64,000 nucleotides of DNA from Pteria penguin (lineage: Eukaryota; Mollusca; Bivalvia; Pterioida; Pteriidae). A model generated the notes under the pieces. The model saw only the letters and a list, made by a program, of their open reading frames with translations, was not told where the DNA came from and searched no databases. The translations under genes and the position numbers were made by a program. Where the stretch lies: contig CM068587.1 in NCBI GenBank assembly GCA_035048485.1, positions 23,661,034-23,725,033 of the forward strand, read 5' to 3'. How positions within the stretch are numbered: position 1 is the stretch's first letter; each line of letters opens with the position of its first letter. This document shows positions 48,601 to 58,400 of the stretch, one piece after another.

Positions 48601-51600
48601 GTCCGTTGCAAAGGTCAAAATTTGTATGCCCTGCATCAGGTAGATGCCGTCACCATATACGTGAAACAATCAAAATCAATTAATCAATCAATCACTTTCT
48701 ACTGAAACTGAAAAGGTAAGACAGTTTCACATTTTCATTGATTTTACTAATAATTTTTCAAAATTCAAGATATTTAAATTCAAATGACCAAAATGAAAAT
48801 GGTCCACCTAATAATACAAACCAAAACAAAATAAATAAAAAATACATGTACTACTAGAATATTTTGATGTTTTACCAAGAATTCAACTTCCATCAATGGG
48901 TAATATGACAATGGACTTTAATCTATCTATAATGAGTTTGAGATGTTTGTGGTCAGGTTTCATTTTATCATCATAAAGACAATACAACATGTTGTACATT
49001 GTATCTTATTTTCAATATTTTTTTTACGTGACTAATACAAGTAATAGGAGCATTTGAGTTTATTCTCGAGAATTAACAAGTTTTTCTTCATCTAGGGTCT
49101 TATCTCGCTTTCAGACTGGCAGAGCACGGTTTATCATGTTGATGTCGCATATATTTTTATACCATTATGTGTTTTACAAAACCTTACTTGTTTATATTTT
49201 TATGACCTCTCAATATGCGATACCTGTTGACCCTTGTTCTTTACATGGAGGATTATTTATAAATTTTTAAATGTACATCCTTTGATTGTTCTGCTGTTAC
49301 GGTGAATGGGAAGGTGGGCCCGTAAACCGGTTAACCACACCATTTGTTTGGCTTTTGTCAAATTAAATGACTGTTCTAAGTCGGTATCGTAATTGCACTA
49401 TAATCAAACATTTTTGTAATGTGTTATATGTTCTAGTATATTATTTATATTCATGTATTGTATAGCTCCATGGTGACTTCTGCCACATAACTGAGCCAGT
49501 AACTCCTCTTTTTTCTTTCATAAAAAATAATTGTATTCAGTTATATGTAATGCTTGTGCATTTATTAAACAGAACGGACGAACAGTACCGTGTGTTACAG
49601 TCCATTGGTTTGTATCTAACCGTTCAAAGTGCTATTTTTTTAACAGATCAGTACTCTGAGCAGTTAAATATAATCAGTAACACAAGGTCTGTTTATTAAC
49701 TTTTTTAGTTCATAAATTATGTCAAAATAACACATTTAATTTTACACTTATGAAATTTAGGAAAGAAAAATGAAACACTATGCACAACAAATCGTGAAGG
49801 TCACTGTGAAGGTCAAAAGGTCATCAACCTTGGAGTCATTTGAAAGGGCTTCATTAGTTGACTACACATGTGAAATATGAAGTCTCTATCCCTCACAGTT
49901 CAAAAGTTGTGGCCAAGGTTAAAGTTGACAACAGACAAACAAACAGACAGACAAACAGGCAGGACAAAAAAAAGGTCATCAACTTTGATGTTATTTGAAA
50001 GGGCTTCACTAGTTGAGTATGCATGTGAAATATTAAGTTTCTATCCATCATGATTCAAAAGTAATGGCCAAGGTTAAAGTAGTCAGACAGACAAACAGGC
50101 AGACAGACAAACAGACAGCCAGAACAAAAACAATATGCCCTCAATCTATTGATCCAGGGGCATAAAAAATATTCATCATTTCATTTTAGTTGTTGTTTTG
50201 CAATGTTTGCAATCTGTTGATTTACAGTACTTATTCAAAACCAATACTTCATCAGAAACACCTTTTTCAACATTCATCAATACTTAAAATTTGAAGCACT
50301 GAGCTAGACAAAGATCAGTGTGAATTAGAACACTTTGTATGTATTCTTCTTAATAGACCATACTCGGCTTTTGATAATTGCTGTCTTTTTGTCCAAGCTA
50401 ATACATTTTGGCATTGTTTTTCATAGTGATGTCATAACGCATGACATAGATTCATTATAACGTTACTATGAAAAACAACACCAAAAGGTATTAGCTCGGA
50501 CAAAAAGTCAACATTTATCAAAACCGGAATATGGTCTATTAGCACACACAATTTCATTTCACAAACAGTCATTATACAAAGCTGCTGTCAACAACTTTAA
50601 AATGTTAAGCTTACAAAATTCATATACACCATTGGACTTATATTCTAAACTTTCAAATTTCATTCTAAGATGAATGGCTTTTCCATTTAGCTTGGTCCTC
50701 CATTGTCATTTTCATAGAGAATTTTAGAAAATATTGTCCAAAGACGAATCTAACACAGCATATCCCAAAATAAAAAGGGATTCATCTTAGGCTATGGCCA
50801 TGCAGCTTATGAAACATCATCATTCAAAGTCAAAAGGCATTTACATGAAAATAAGAAGATACATCTATATGTAAGCCAGGAAATATATCATCTACAGACT
50901 GACTGAGATAAATGGGAAAACAGATAAATGACTTGATGAACAGGTACATGTCCCTATGATTTTCACTTGAGTTCTTACAGTCATTGAATTCACCAAACTG
51001 GATTTACTGTACACTACAAAAACTGAACCAAACTGTTACAGTAGTCACTGAATCCCCCAAACTGGATTCACACTACAAAAGATATCCAAACTGTTACAGT
51101 ACTCACTGAATCCACAAAACTGGATCACAATACAAAAGATGATCTGAACTATTACAGTACTCACATGGTTGCTTTTGTATGATTTCTATCATTTTCTCTA
51201 TGCATTTTTCCTGATGTTTAGCATCGATTAAGCCTAGCACTTCAACCATGTATTTGCTGGCCTCACTGGAATAGAATGCAATATATGATTATTGTTCTTC
51301 ATTATTGTTCTTAATTATTATCCTTTTATCATTGATCTCTTCAAGACCCTAGGAGTATTTTTTCTGAAAGAATGAGTTAAAAGACATATATACATATATC
51401 AACTGATTAAAAACCACTTTCTGTTGCACATATTTCTCTGAAAGATATCCAAGAATACTCATATGCCCAATTTTAAGGGAAAATCAGAGTAAACAAAGGC
51501 TTTCAGTTCAACCTTTTACATCATTTTACTGTGATGTCATAATTCGAAAATAAATATTATAATGAAAACCCAGTCTCTGGTAAAAGTAGCATTTGTACTG

Positions 51601-51933
51601 ACGTTATGTATTATGGACAGGGCGAATAATGACAATAATCTGTAGGACTTTCGTCCTGTAAATTTGTTAAAATTTTGAAAAACTGCAAGACATAAGGATA
51701 AAATATTTAAACATTCTTATAGCTCTTTATGTACATTATTTAATGAGTACAGTACAGAACGTCTCTAGTTTAGTCCAACTTAACTCTATCACCCATTTAC
51801 AGTAATATATTCCTAATACTTGATTAAATATTTTAATTGAGTAAAATACAGTCTACAAATACAACCTTCGAAGAGTGAGACCGTGCATTTTAAAGGCAGA
51901 TGTTATGTGTGATTTCAGTTTGTTTGTTGACAT
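30570..51933 (-). CDS. POLE2: POLE2: DNA polymerase epsilon subunit 2, complete 14-exon gene
   Basis: The gene encodes the B (second) subunit of the leading-strand replicase Pol epsilon, which supports holoenzyme assembly in the nucleus. Joining 51866-51933, 51165-51265, 48253-48325, 46578-46655, 45869-45962, 43347-43505, 41536-41592, 40832-40953, 39119-39260, 36733-36853, 34194-34308, 32804-32987, 31218-31394 and 30570-30653 gives 1575 bases: 524 codons plus stop, close to the roughly 527 residues of the human protein as I recall it. Phases agree at every junction and all introns are GT-AG. Signature blocks seen: [16 protein letters not shown] (OB-fold part), [75 protein letters not shown] subunits have an inactive phosphoesterase fold. 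No frameshift or stop was found, so the gene looks functional. Confidence 0.97.
31218..31394 (-). CDS. POLE2: POLE2 exon 13 (residues 439-497)
   Basis: Encodes [40 protein letters not shown] and [19 protein letters not shown]. This is the best-conserved block of the family. Acceptor ggtttcag; donor GTATGT. Confidence 0.98.
32611..32649 (-). repeat. Partial duplicate of the POLE2 exon 12 end with decoy donor
   Basis: This 39-base stretch repeats 32791-32829 with about 4 differences at an offset of exactly 180 bases. It copies the last codons of exon 12 plus an intact CATGTAAGT donor. It is part of a larger tandem duplication in intron 12 (about 32545-32790), also visible as two 'aggaatctccatgtgtgtga' copies. 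Confidence 0.85.
32804..32987 (-). CDS. POLE2: POLE2 exon 12 (residues 377-438)
   Basis: Encodes [20 protein letters not shown] then [20 protein letters not shown] and [16 protein letters not shown]. Donor GTAAGT at 32803. A partial copy of the exon end and its donor lies 180 bases further into the intron. Confidence 0.97.
33700..33995. repeat. Three-copy tandem repeat in POLE2 intron 11
   Basis: Units of about 80-110 bp contain 'ggcagccagtgtttagtggt' and 'tgtaccttcagcaggtatac'. The 'cagtgtttagtggtggaag' phrase also occurs singly at about 36.0, 43.1 and 44.04 kb, so the unit comes from a dispersed family. Confidence 0.85.
34194..34308 (-). CDS. POLE2: POLE2 exon 11 (residues 339-377)
   Basis: Encodes [20 protein letters not shown] and [18 protein letters not shown], with the conserved FVPGPxDPG. 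Acceptor ctattacag; donor GTATAT. Confidence 0.96.
35290..35870. repeat. AGGTCA-rich dispersed repeat with (ACAG)n end
   Basis: Three diverged units each contain 'aaggtcaaggttacaaggtc'-like text and a 'caaaattatgg' phrase, ending in cagacagacagacagacaga near 35837. Relatives lie at 38.58-38.90, 42.22-42.42 and 49.79-50.16 kb. Confidence 0.75.
36151..36389 (-). mobile_element. SINE copy in POLE2 intron 10
   Basis: Flanked by imperfect 16-bp target-site duplications (36135-36150 and 36390-36405, 14 of 16 identical, tcatgaagttaatgat-like). Tail and body are recognisable; the tRNA-like head at the right is eroded (agcacctcatccaatgggcc). Confidence 0.85.
36733..36853 (-). CDS. POLE2: POLE2 exon 10 (residues 299-339)
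   Basis: Encodes [20 protein letters not shown] and [20 protein letters not shown]; CGNFxSxP is the vestigial phosphoesterase loop. Donor GTGAGT. Confidence 0.96.
36985..38285. mobile_element. Nested inverted-repeat element in POLE2 introns 9-10 region
   Basis: The inner element (about 37183-38100) has terminal repeats tactgtacatgtac...ttagcg and its mirrored copy, with a subterminal array of TTAGCGC motifs (37200-37330 and 38017-38060). Outer inverted arms at about 36985-37085 and 38195-38282 share 'ggaagatctcaac' and 'catctcaga' in opposite orientation. A 60-codon frame inside (37837) is unsupported. All of it is in POLE2 intron 9. Confidence 0.75.
38580..38900. repeat. AGGTCA-rich dispersed repeat
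   Basis: Starts 'caaggtcaaggtcacaagat' and ends in a gacaga-type stretch (ctggacggacagatgg); same family as 35.3 kb. Confidence 0.7.
39119..39260 (-). CDS. POLE2: POLE2 exon 9 (residues 251-298)
   Basis: Encodes [20 protein letters not shown] and the [10 protein letters not shown] block that begins the phosphoesterase-like domain. Acceptor acttcaag; donor GTATGT. Confidence 0.96.
39480..39690 (-). mobile_element. Ancient SINE copy
   Basis: The order of diverged blocks (ggtgcattatacacacaggt, ctgaccaatgcaacacatgt, actctgacatgggacctg, tgcctcatctgaggaa) follows the SINE body on the minus strand. It lies in POLE2 intron 8. Confidence 0.5.
40832..40953 (-). CDS. POLE2: POLE2 exon 8 (residues 211-251)
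   Basis: Encodes [20 protein letters not shown] and [20 protein letters not shown]. The acceptor tttttgatcag at 40954-40955 was chosen over an upstream AG because it gives the family-typical A-x-F-H-x-G join. Donor GTAAGT. Confidence 0.95.
41536..41592 (-). CDS. POLE2: POLE2 exon 7 (residues 192-210)
   Basis: Nineteen codons, [19 protein letters not shown], a highly conserved OB-fold strand pair. Acceptor ttattttag; donor GTATCC chosen because it joins in phase to exon 8 and matches the family length. Confidence 0.93.
42220..42420. repeat. AGGTCA-rich dispersed repeat
   Basis: Contains 'aggtcaaaggtaatgatcaa' and 'gttcaaaagttatggcaaag', ending in caaac/acag-type sequence. Lies in POLE2 intron 6. 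Confidence 0.7.
43347..43505 (-). CDS. POLE2: POLE2 exon 6 (residues 139-191)
   Basis: Encodes [15 protein letters not shown] ... [20 protein letters not shown] and [10 protein letters not shown], start of the OB fold. The acceptor is gaattcttacag-like and the donor is GTACAC. Confidence 0.97.
44110..44600. repeat. 38-bp minisatellite in POLE2 intron 5, about 12 copies
   Basis: The unit is gacaaagcctagtaactttt then actacccactaaccacta. Copies vary at a few sites and some are shortened. Sequence is unrelated to the 38-bp satellite at 1.4-4.0 kb. Confidence 0.93.
44781..45078. repeat. Two tandem copies of a 149-bp unit
   Basis: Both copies contain 'tagattttgtttgcaactaa' and 'gaatccctgcctcgtcatgt' and are roughly 95% alike by eye, so the duplication is recent. 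Confidence 0.9.
45869..45962 (-). CDS. POLE2: POLE2 exon 5 (residues 107-138)
   Basis: Encodes [20 protein letters not shown] and [11 protein letters not shown]; RYTILxQ is the hallmark just before the OB fold. Acceptor tttgcag; donor GTAAAA; ends phase 0. Confidence 0.95.
46578..46655 (-). CDS. POLE2: POLE2 exon 4 (residues 81-107)
   Basis: Encodes [25 protein letters not shown]; the AF-x-VPR-x-x-Y-x-x-x-RKKF pattern is conserved in POLE2. Acceptor ttttcag; donor GTAAGC. Confidence 0.95.
48253..48325 (-). CDS. POLE2: POLE2 exon 3 (residues 57-81)
   Basis: Encodes [20 protein letters not shown] followed by an EEEE run. Acceptor ccctttag; donor GTGAGT. A SINE lies only about 94 bases upstream of the acceptor in the transcript direction. 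Confidence 0.95.
48419..48704 (+). mobile_element. Full-length SINE with 13-bp target-site duplication, antisense in POLE2 intron 2
   Basis: Identical TCACTTTCTACTG copies at 48419-48431 and 48692-48704 bracket the element. The head is gaagccagcgtggccaagtg; the B-box (ggttcgagtcccgctctgg, about 48484) is a perfect GGTTCGANTCC. The body and an (aatca)n tail are complete. It is among the best-preserved copies in the window and lies close to the exon 3 acceptor. Confidence 0.97.
49790..50165. repeat. Two tandem units of the AGGTCA-rich dispersed repeat
   Basis: Both units contain 'ggtcatcaacttt(g)', 'atttgaaagggcttca' and 'ggccaaggttaaagt' and end in (cagacaaa)n-type sequence. Lies in POLE2 intron 2. 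Confidence 0.8.
50353..50540. mobile_element. Palindromic MITE with arms of about 80 bp
   Basis: The left end aatagaccatactcggcttt and right end with its complement (ccggaatatggtctatt); inner pairs include 'tttttgtccaagctaatac' with 'gtattagctcggacaaaaa', and 'ttgtttttcatagt' with 'actatgaaaaacaa'. The centre is tgatgtcataacgcatgaca-like. In POLE2 intron 2. Confidence 0.88.
51165..51265 (-). CDS. POLE2: POLE2 exon 2 (residues 23-57)
   Basis: Encodes (S)[12 protein letters not shown] ... [10 protein letters not shown], the N-terminal helical domain. Acceptor ttccag; donor GTGAGT; ends phase 1. Confidence 0.95.
51866..51933 (-). CDS. POLE2: POLE2 exon 1 (residues 1-22 and part of 23)
   Basis: [20 protein letters not shown] then LR, ending phase 2 at a GTTGTA donor. 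The start is the first ATG after the E2F motif, and [13 protein letters not shown] parallels the family's SAFKLRGLLLR. The unusual donor (GTTG) is the weakest junction, but the phase fits exon 2. Confidence 0.9.
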
Positions 51934-51946
51934 CTTTGCGATAGAA

Positions 51947-51957
51947 TTTCCCGCCAA
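51947..51957 (-). promoter_or_regulatory. Consensus E2F site at the POLE2 start
   Basis: On the minus strand TTGGCGGGAAA, a perfect E2F consensus, ends 14 bases upstream of the POLE2 ATG. E2F control of replication genes in S phase is well known. Closeness to the ATG implies either a very short 5' leader or a site downstream of the transcription start. Confidence 0.8.
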
Positions 51958-51999
51958 CAGTATACATATAGGGACTTACTTTCACATTCATTGGAATTC

Positions 52000-53740
52000 C
52001 CCTACTTCTAATTTTAGAACATACTAAAAGGAGATCTATTACATTGAACACAAGAATTGTACAACAGCTAGATTTAAATATGTAAATGATTAGGCCTTAC
52101 CGCAAAGTTGTATATAGTGCTTACAAGCTGGATCGATGCAAGAGAGTGCTTATAGAGTTGATTCGTGCATATAGCGATTTCTTGCTGAGATGCAAAAGGT
52201 ACAGAAAAAAATCCGCAGATTTTCTCTTTATAAAATGAAAATAATGATAATAACAACAGAAGAAAAAATACACCGTTGGCGTAAGCAAGGGTCGCATATG
52301 TGGGTAGTTTGAGTAATCAATTACATAAAAAAAGTCACAAAAGTTTCATTTTCCGCTCTGGTCACCAAAAATAGAAAGCGATTTTTCAATCTCAGCGCCT
52401 TCCAATCTCCAACATTTGGTTTGCTTCATGCATTTATATGTCTCGACCCTTCTTTACGGCATACCTTTATAAGTCTCCTTCTTTACGGCATACCTATATA
52501 TGTCTCCTTCTTTACATACCTGTGAACATTTAATCCGGCACTTTTAAAGGAGACAGTTTACAAATAAATCCGTTTTAGTTTTTGACATATCGCATATTTT
52601 CAAAAACACTTTTAAAATATATATATATAAGCCGTACAGTTTGTTGAATACTTAAATATGCAAGAGAAACAATTAATTAACAGTTTGCGGAGACAAATAT
52701 CAAATATCTTCCTTTTAATCAAAACAACTTTTTATAAATTATTCCTATAGATTACTCCTTTCGTTGTTAAATACAGCGGCATATAGAGATAGATTCCAAC
52801 GGGAGAAAAAGGTTGATCTAGAATTCCTCGTATTGGCGGATCTAGAGATGGAATCGCAGGTTAGAAATATCTCAACACCACCACCACCACCCCTTTCCCC
52901 TTCCCCCTTGACATGGACATATATATCTATTAGATATATACGTCCCTGTCCTTGAGATTCAATGAAATTTCAGTTTTTCTAAATATTTCCTTGATAAGTT
53001 TAGTCAAGAGAGTTACTATGGTTTGGACCTTACGACAATTTTTATGGGATTGAACCCCTCTCAACTCGTGCGTCACTTTTAAAAACCAGTGGCGAATTTA
53101 GAGGGGGCGCCACCGTTCGCCACATATTTACATGTAAAAAATCCAGATTTGGCACCAAAAATCACCGAGTAATTTGGTTAATACACATGTGCCCCCCCCC
53201 CTTTCCCATTTCAAAAATTCTAGATCCGCCACTTTAAACCCCTATATTTATGCCTACTAATTTGTCGTTGACACTGAATTCTGTTTCTTGCTAAGTGATG
53301 ATGCTGCTGAGACAGCACTGCTACAGTGGCGGATATTAGGAGGTCATGCTGGTGCATGTGGGGTGGGACGCTCTAAGCCCTTCCATCTACAGTTCAAACG
53401 AAAAAAAAAATTCCGTTAATCAACTTCTCTTAATTTTTCCGGTTTTCCCGTCACTTTCAATAAAATCCTGGATCCACCCTATATTTCTTCTCTGTTTGGT
53501 TGTGTTAGCAAGTGCCTCTCATCTTATCAGTAAATAATCACATGCTAGTGTATTTATCGGGCAGTTGCCTCAGTGTGCAGTGAATAGTTTTATGGGATAA
53601 TGGTTATAGGGTGACATGGTATCAAGATAGAAAATTCATATCTGTGTTCAAACAATACGAAACGAGAAGGAAGGTAACAAAGACTATTCTAATATTATAT
53701 ATACATGTATATTTAATAGATTCACGACTTATGATTCTTT
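52000..53740. other. Intergenic region upstream of POLE2, fragments of dispersed repeats
   Basis: Three tandem 'tctccttctttacggcatac'-like units lie at about 52440-52520. Pieces of a 'ctagatccgccact' type dispersed repeat are at about 53090-53240. No supported gene. Confidence 0.45.
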
Positions 53741-53749
53741 TTCGGCAGT

Positions 53750-53782
53750 GGCTATATATACACGACGATCGTGTAGATAGCC
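53750..53782. repeat. Palindrome gctatatatacacgacgatc...
   Basis: A self-complementary 33-base motif (gctatatatacacga / tcgtgtagatagc). Its core is shared by the tandem array at 54.54-54.88 kb and by the palindrome at 55066-55095. Confidence 0.7.
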
Positions 53783-54349
53783 TGGATTGATGTTATTGTC
53801 TATATGCATGATAGGTGTGCGCCTTTTACGTTAATATATTTACATGTACACGATCGGTTTTTATTGACCTAATTTTATTCATGTTTTAGTTGCTTCGTAA
53901 AAACGGGGAATCACTTATCGTCATGCGGAAGTCTGTTGGTTCTTTCTAATACCAAGGAAATGAAAAGCGTCATGTCGTTTACTAGCCCATTCGAGTATAA
54001 CTCAACTTTTGTAATTTGATTTCATGATATGAAATTGAATCATAGAAATTGTATGATAAATATAAATATTGATTTGAATTATGAATTGATAAGAAAAAAT
54101 AGGAGTGTCATTGCTTTTAAACTGAGGGTCTAGGATTGGAGTCTCCACTGGGCTCCAAATGTAACAGGGTAATGATATAAGTGCTACCTGTGATAGGATT
54201 TGAAATTGGGTACCTTGGTTTAACATTATCCAGTGCTACACTGAATGAGCTATAAGTAATTCCTGTCAGCCGAGTTAGTAACAAGCAGCTAGATACATAT
54301 GAATATACTGTGGCGGTTTAATTAGTGATCATGTATCAAATCCATGCTT

Positions 54350-54540
54350 TGCATGCGCTGATCCAGAAATTTTTTTTGTCAGGGAGAGTCCAACCAAAAA
54401 AGGTAAATTTTTCTCGAAGGGTGGGGTGGGGGGGGGGAGGTCCAACCCCAAAATGCCCAAATATTACCATTTTTGGTAAAATTTTCAGATGTCAGGGGGT
54501 CCAGACCCCCGGTACCCCCCTCTGTATCCGCGCACGATAT
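54350..54540. repeat. G-rich dispersed repeat fragment
   Basis: 'ctgatccagaaattttt', runs of 9-10 G near 54430, and 'gggggtccagacccccggta' before 'ctctgtatccgcgc' look like a dispersed repeat family. There is no coding signal; G runs could form quadruplexes. Confidence 0.55.
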
Positions 54541-54875
54541 AGATGTTGTTGGCTATTTGCACGATCGTCGTGTATATAGACCATATATGATGTTGGCTAT
54601 TTGCACGATCGTCGTGTATATAGACCATATATGATGTTGTTGGCTATTTGCACGATCGTCGTGTATATAGACCATATATGATGTTGTTGGCTGTTTGCAC
54701 GATCGTCGTGTATATAGACCATATATGATGTTGTTGGTTATTTGCACGATCGTTGTATATATAGACTATATACGTTTTGGTTGGCTATTTGCACGATCGT
54801 CGTATATATATATAGACCATATATGATGTTGTTGGCTATTTGCACGATCGTCGTGTATATAGACTATATACACTA
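54541..54875. repeat. 47-bp tandem repeat, seven copies, with CACGATCGTCGTG core
   Basis: The unit reads gttgttggctatttgcacga then tcgtcgtgtatatagaccat atatgat. Each unit carries a near-palindromic cacgatcgtcgtg. Single diverged relatives occur at 53.75, 54.99 and 55.03-55.09 kb, within about 1.6 kb upstream of the mucin-like gene. Confidence 0.92.
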
Positions 54876-55383
54876 TAAATCCCTCTTATACCAAGGACTT
54901 AATAATTAACAACTTGAAACTCCATAATATACATATTATGGTTATTTTTTATATAATGTATTAATGTGTGAATATTTGTTATTCGCAAGACCGCCTTGTA
55001 TATAGAATATTTCCGCGGTTTTAGCTATTCGCACGATCATCGTGTATATAGAAGTGGCCGGTAGTGGCTATATACACGACTGTTGTGTATATAGCATCGG
55101 CCTTCTTTTTCACACGAGATTCGTTACTCGAACAAATATCAGTTATACAGGTATATCAAGGCTGGGTATATCATCATCAAAAAATTCAAGTAAATTATTG
55201 TATACAGTTTACAACCGCTGACAATGGTCTTGACCATGCTTCGTACACTCCCGAGGTCAAACAACAAGAAAAAAGATTGGTTCATGTTAGACGTGAGTTA
55301 ATCTCGTTTGATCTGATCATTGCTTGAGGGTAAACTGAATCATTCTTCCTGTTGTCGCTTTTTAGGACGCGCTGAATACCACA

Positions 55384-55461
55384 ATGGATGCGAGGTGGTG
55401 TGTGGTGCTAACCACTGCGGTGGTGATCATGTTAATGCACGATACAGGATCAGCAGCGACA
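55384..55461 (+). CDS. Mucin-like gene exon 1: signal peptide
   Basis: MDARWCVVLTTAVVIMLMHD TGSAAT: hydrophobic core and small residues before a likely cleavage near GSA-A. An in-frame TAG upstream, within a strong acceptor (tgttgtcgctttttag at about 55366), fixes the start and suggests a non-coding first exon further left. Donor GTGAGT. Confidence 0.85.
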
Positions 55462-58400
55462 GTGAGTATATGAGCGGATCCAGCCGTTTGATTTCACAAA
55501 GAAGTAGATATATATCATTGATCTGTTAAAAGTGTTTATGTACGAAAGGGGGGGTGGTTAGCAAACTGTCGTGCAAAATAGTTTTGACAATCAGTTCCAA
55601 CTACTATTATGATATCAACTTTTCAACAAAGTTTCAAAGAGGTGAAGCAGTACAATATAATAAATACATGTATATGTAAATTCTAAACTGTTCAAAATGA
55701 AAATTTATTTATCAAATTGCATGAATATTTCAAATAGAAATTAATGTGCATGAACAATATCATCCAAGTGCTATTTCAGTGGCAGATCCAGTATTTTAAA
55801 AATGGGGGAAAGGGGAGGGGCCTAGCTTGTAAATAGGTGAGAAAAAAAGAGGAAATCTCCTATTGCACATTATACAGTGATAAACTTTTGATAATGAAAA
55901 TGGGACCCAGGTTCTCTCACCCTTTTTAATTGATCAGTGTCTTGGTACCCTTAATTATTCTTACTTATTAAGCTAGCTGGTCATTCTAGATCTGTCAGAA
56001 AAATTTATTTAATCTATGTGAATAATAGAAGGATTGTGGATTTGAGTAGAACTACAGATACTTTACCAGAATGGACTTTAGTTTTTAAGGCAAAAAATGT
56101 TAAGGTTAGCCAAAAGTGATTTTCTTTGATTAATTTACTTTACTTTGTAAAAAAAAAACAGTTTTGATTTTTTTATCCTTCTGTGTTCCCCAAAACAATT
56201 TATACATGATATTTTATCCTGATAGGCCTTCATATACAGTAACATGTCACAGACACTAATATTCTTGTCAAAACTGTTAACTTATTTCCATAGATGCAGT
56301 CAGATCATGATAATTCATATCAACACATGACCATCATTTAAACGTATAAATTGATGCATGTGCTGCAAGATTCCAAGGAACTTGAATACCATGAGAAAGA
56401 AAGGATTGAGAGTGTAAATGGAATGTCACTATATAATTAAGATAGTTGTGCATTACATGGGCCACAGTCGTTTACTTGGATATATTTGTCAGCATGTGGA
56501 TTAAATGTACCTGCTGCAATAGTAGAGCCAGTTATATCTGTAAAAATATTCCACATAGCACTCTTTAAATATCTGTTGTATTTCATTTTCCTAAATGTTT
56601 CTTGATAAGGACCTATGATAAAAATGTTGAAGACAGATAAAAATATTTCATCCAATTATACCCAACCATCTACCACTTAGACTATTTGAAACAACATGGT
56701 AACAACCTGTGTTACTCATGTATTAACAAATTTATTTTGCAGCAGACTTCTTTATCAGCTTCCTCTACTATTTCCACACCAAAACGTCAAACCACTGGTA
56801 AGATCAATTTTATTCTTTGAATTTTGAGACTTGCAATCGCAATTTCTTTTTCAATTAAAAGTCAATTAAACTAGCATTTGTAAACAAAGATAAGGTTTAT
56901 ATAGTCACCTAGCTATTTTGTAAGTGTTTAGAATGGGATGCAATGGTTAGGGTGTGATTATCATGACTAGATCAGAATGTTCAATACAGTGTAATATATA
57001 TGTGATATCCATATCAATATATCAATGTTCAAATTTTGGCAGTGCATCACTCTGATGTTAAAATGATGCACTAGAAATGGGAAGGTTAATATTGTCGTCT
57101 TTAGACAGGACACTTTCTTGGCATTATCTTAGATAATCCAGTTATAATTGGGTACTGGCTTCCACTGGAAAGTTGATTTGCAGTTGACTGGTATCCCCTC
57201 CACAAGGCCAGAGTTTTAATCTCATCTATCTAGTTTTTACTAAAGGATCTGAATACAAGCTCTAGATATTTAATAAAGGATTAATGGAATACAAGCTCTA
57301 GATATTAACTAAAGGATTGGAATACAAGCTCTAGATTTTTAATAAAGGATTGGAATACAAGCTCTAGATATTTACTAAAGGATTGGAATACAAGCTCTAA
57401 ATATTTACTAAAGGATCGGAATACAAGCTCTAGATGTAGGTATTTGCAAGCCTCGTATGACATCATGGCTTGAAGAGGGATTTTGACAGGCAGTATAGTA
57501 GTCCACGTAACTGAGGTTTTTGACAGGCAATATAGTAGTCCACATTACTGAGTATTTTGACAGGCAATATAGTAGTCCACGTTACTGAGGTTTTTGACAG
57601 GCAATATTGTAGTCCACGTTACTGAGGTTTTTGACAGGCAGTACTGTAGTCCACATAACTGAGGATTATGACAGGCAATATAGTAATCCAGGTAACTGAG
57701 GTTTTACTGTATTTTGTAGGGTTTAATGATTTAATCTTAAGATGATGTTATGAACTGAGTACAGATACTAAATTATTATCTATTTCATGCAAGGAATCTT
57801 AATGTCAATGTCATTTGCAATTACATGTGCTTTCTTAAGTCAAGTCTCAATAAGTATAGGCTACTCCAAATGTTACTGGGGATATTGGGATTTCACTCCT
57901 CTCCCCCTTATCAATGAATATTTTACATAAAAGGCAATTTTTTTCGATGTTTTTTAATGGTGTGACCCTCATTTTCTTGACAGAATTATACCACCAAAGG
58001 AAGAAAACAACCCCTTTAGAATCTGGATCTGCCCCTGAATAGATTACTGCTGATTATTTTATATTTATTACAATACTCAATCCTAACTTAGAAGTAAGGT
58101 GTGGTAATGAATTGTAAACGCTCATTGTTTATAGTTAAGAGAGTATATTGATCAAATGAGAAGCTACAATATAACCATGAGTACTTACATGATCAGAAAT
58201 AAATATAAATGCAATAAGATGACGGTACATTTTTCTGTTTATAGGATTAGCAACATCCTCTACAAAGACACCATCTAATACCACTGTGCGAAGAACTCAG
58301 TTTTCGAAATCTTCTACCCCTCCATCTACCAATACTATCCATACAAATTCTACTCCCTCTCCATTATCCACTACTAGTCATTCTAAGTCTACTCCCTCTC

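Noticed and set aside
52764..52955. 63-codon plus-strand frame upstream of POLE2
   Set aside because: Contains dispersed-repeat text and a polyproline run; no supporting signals.
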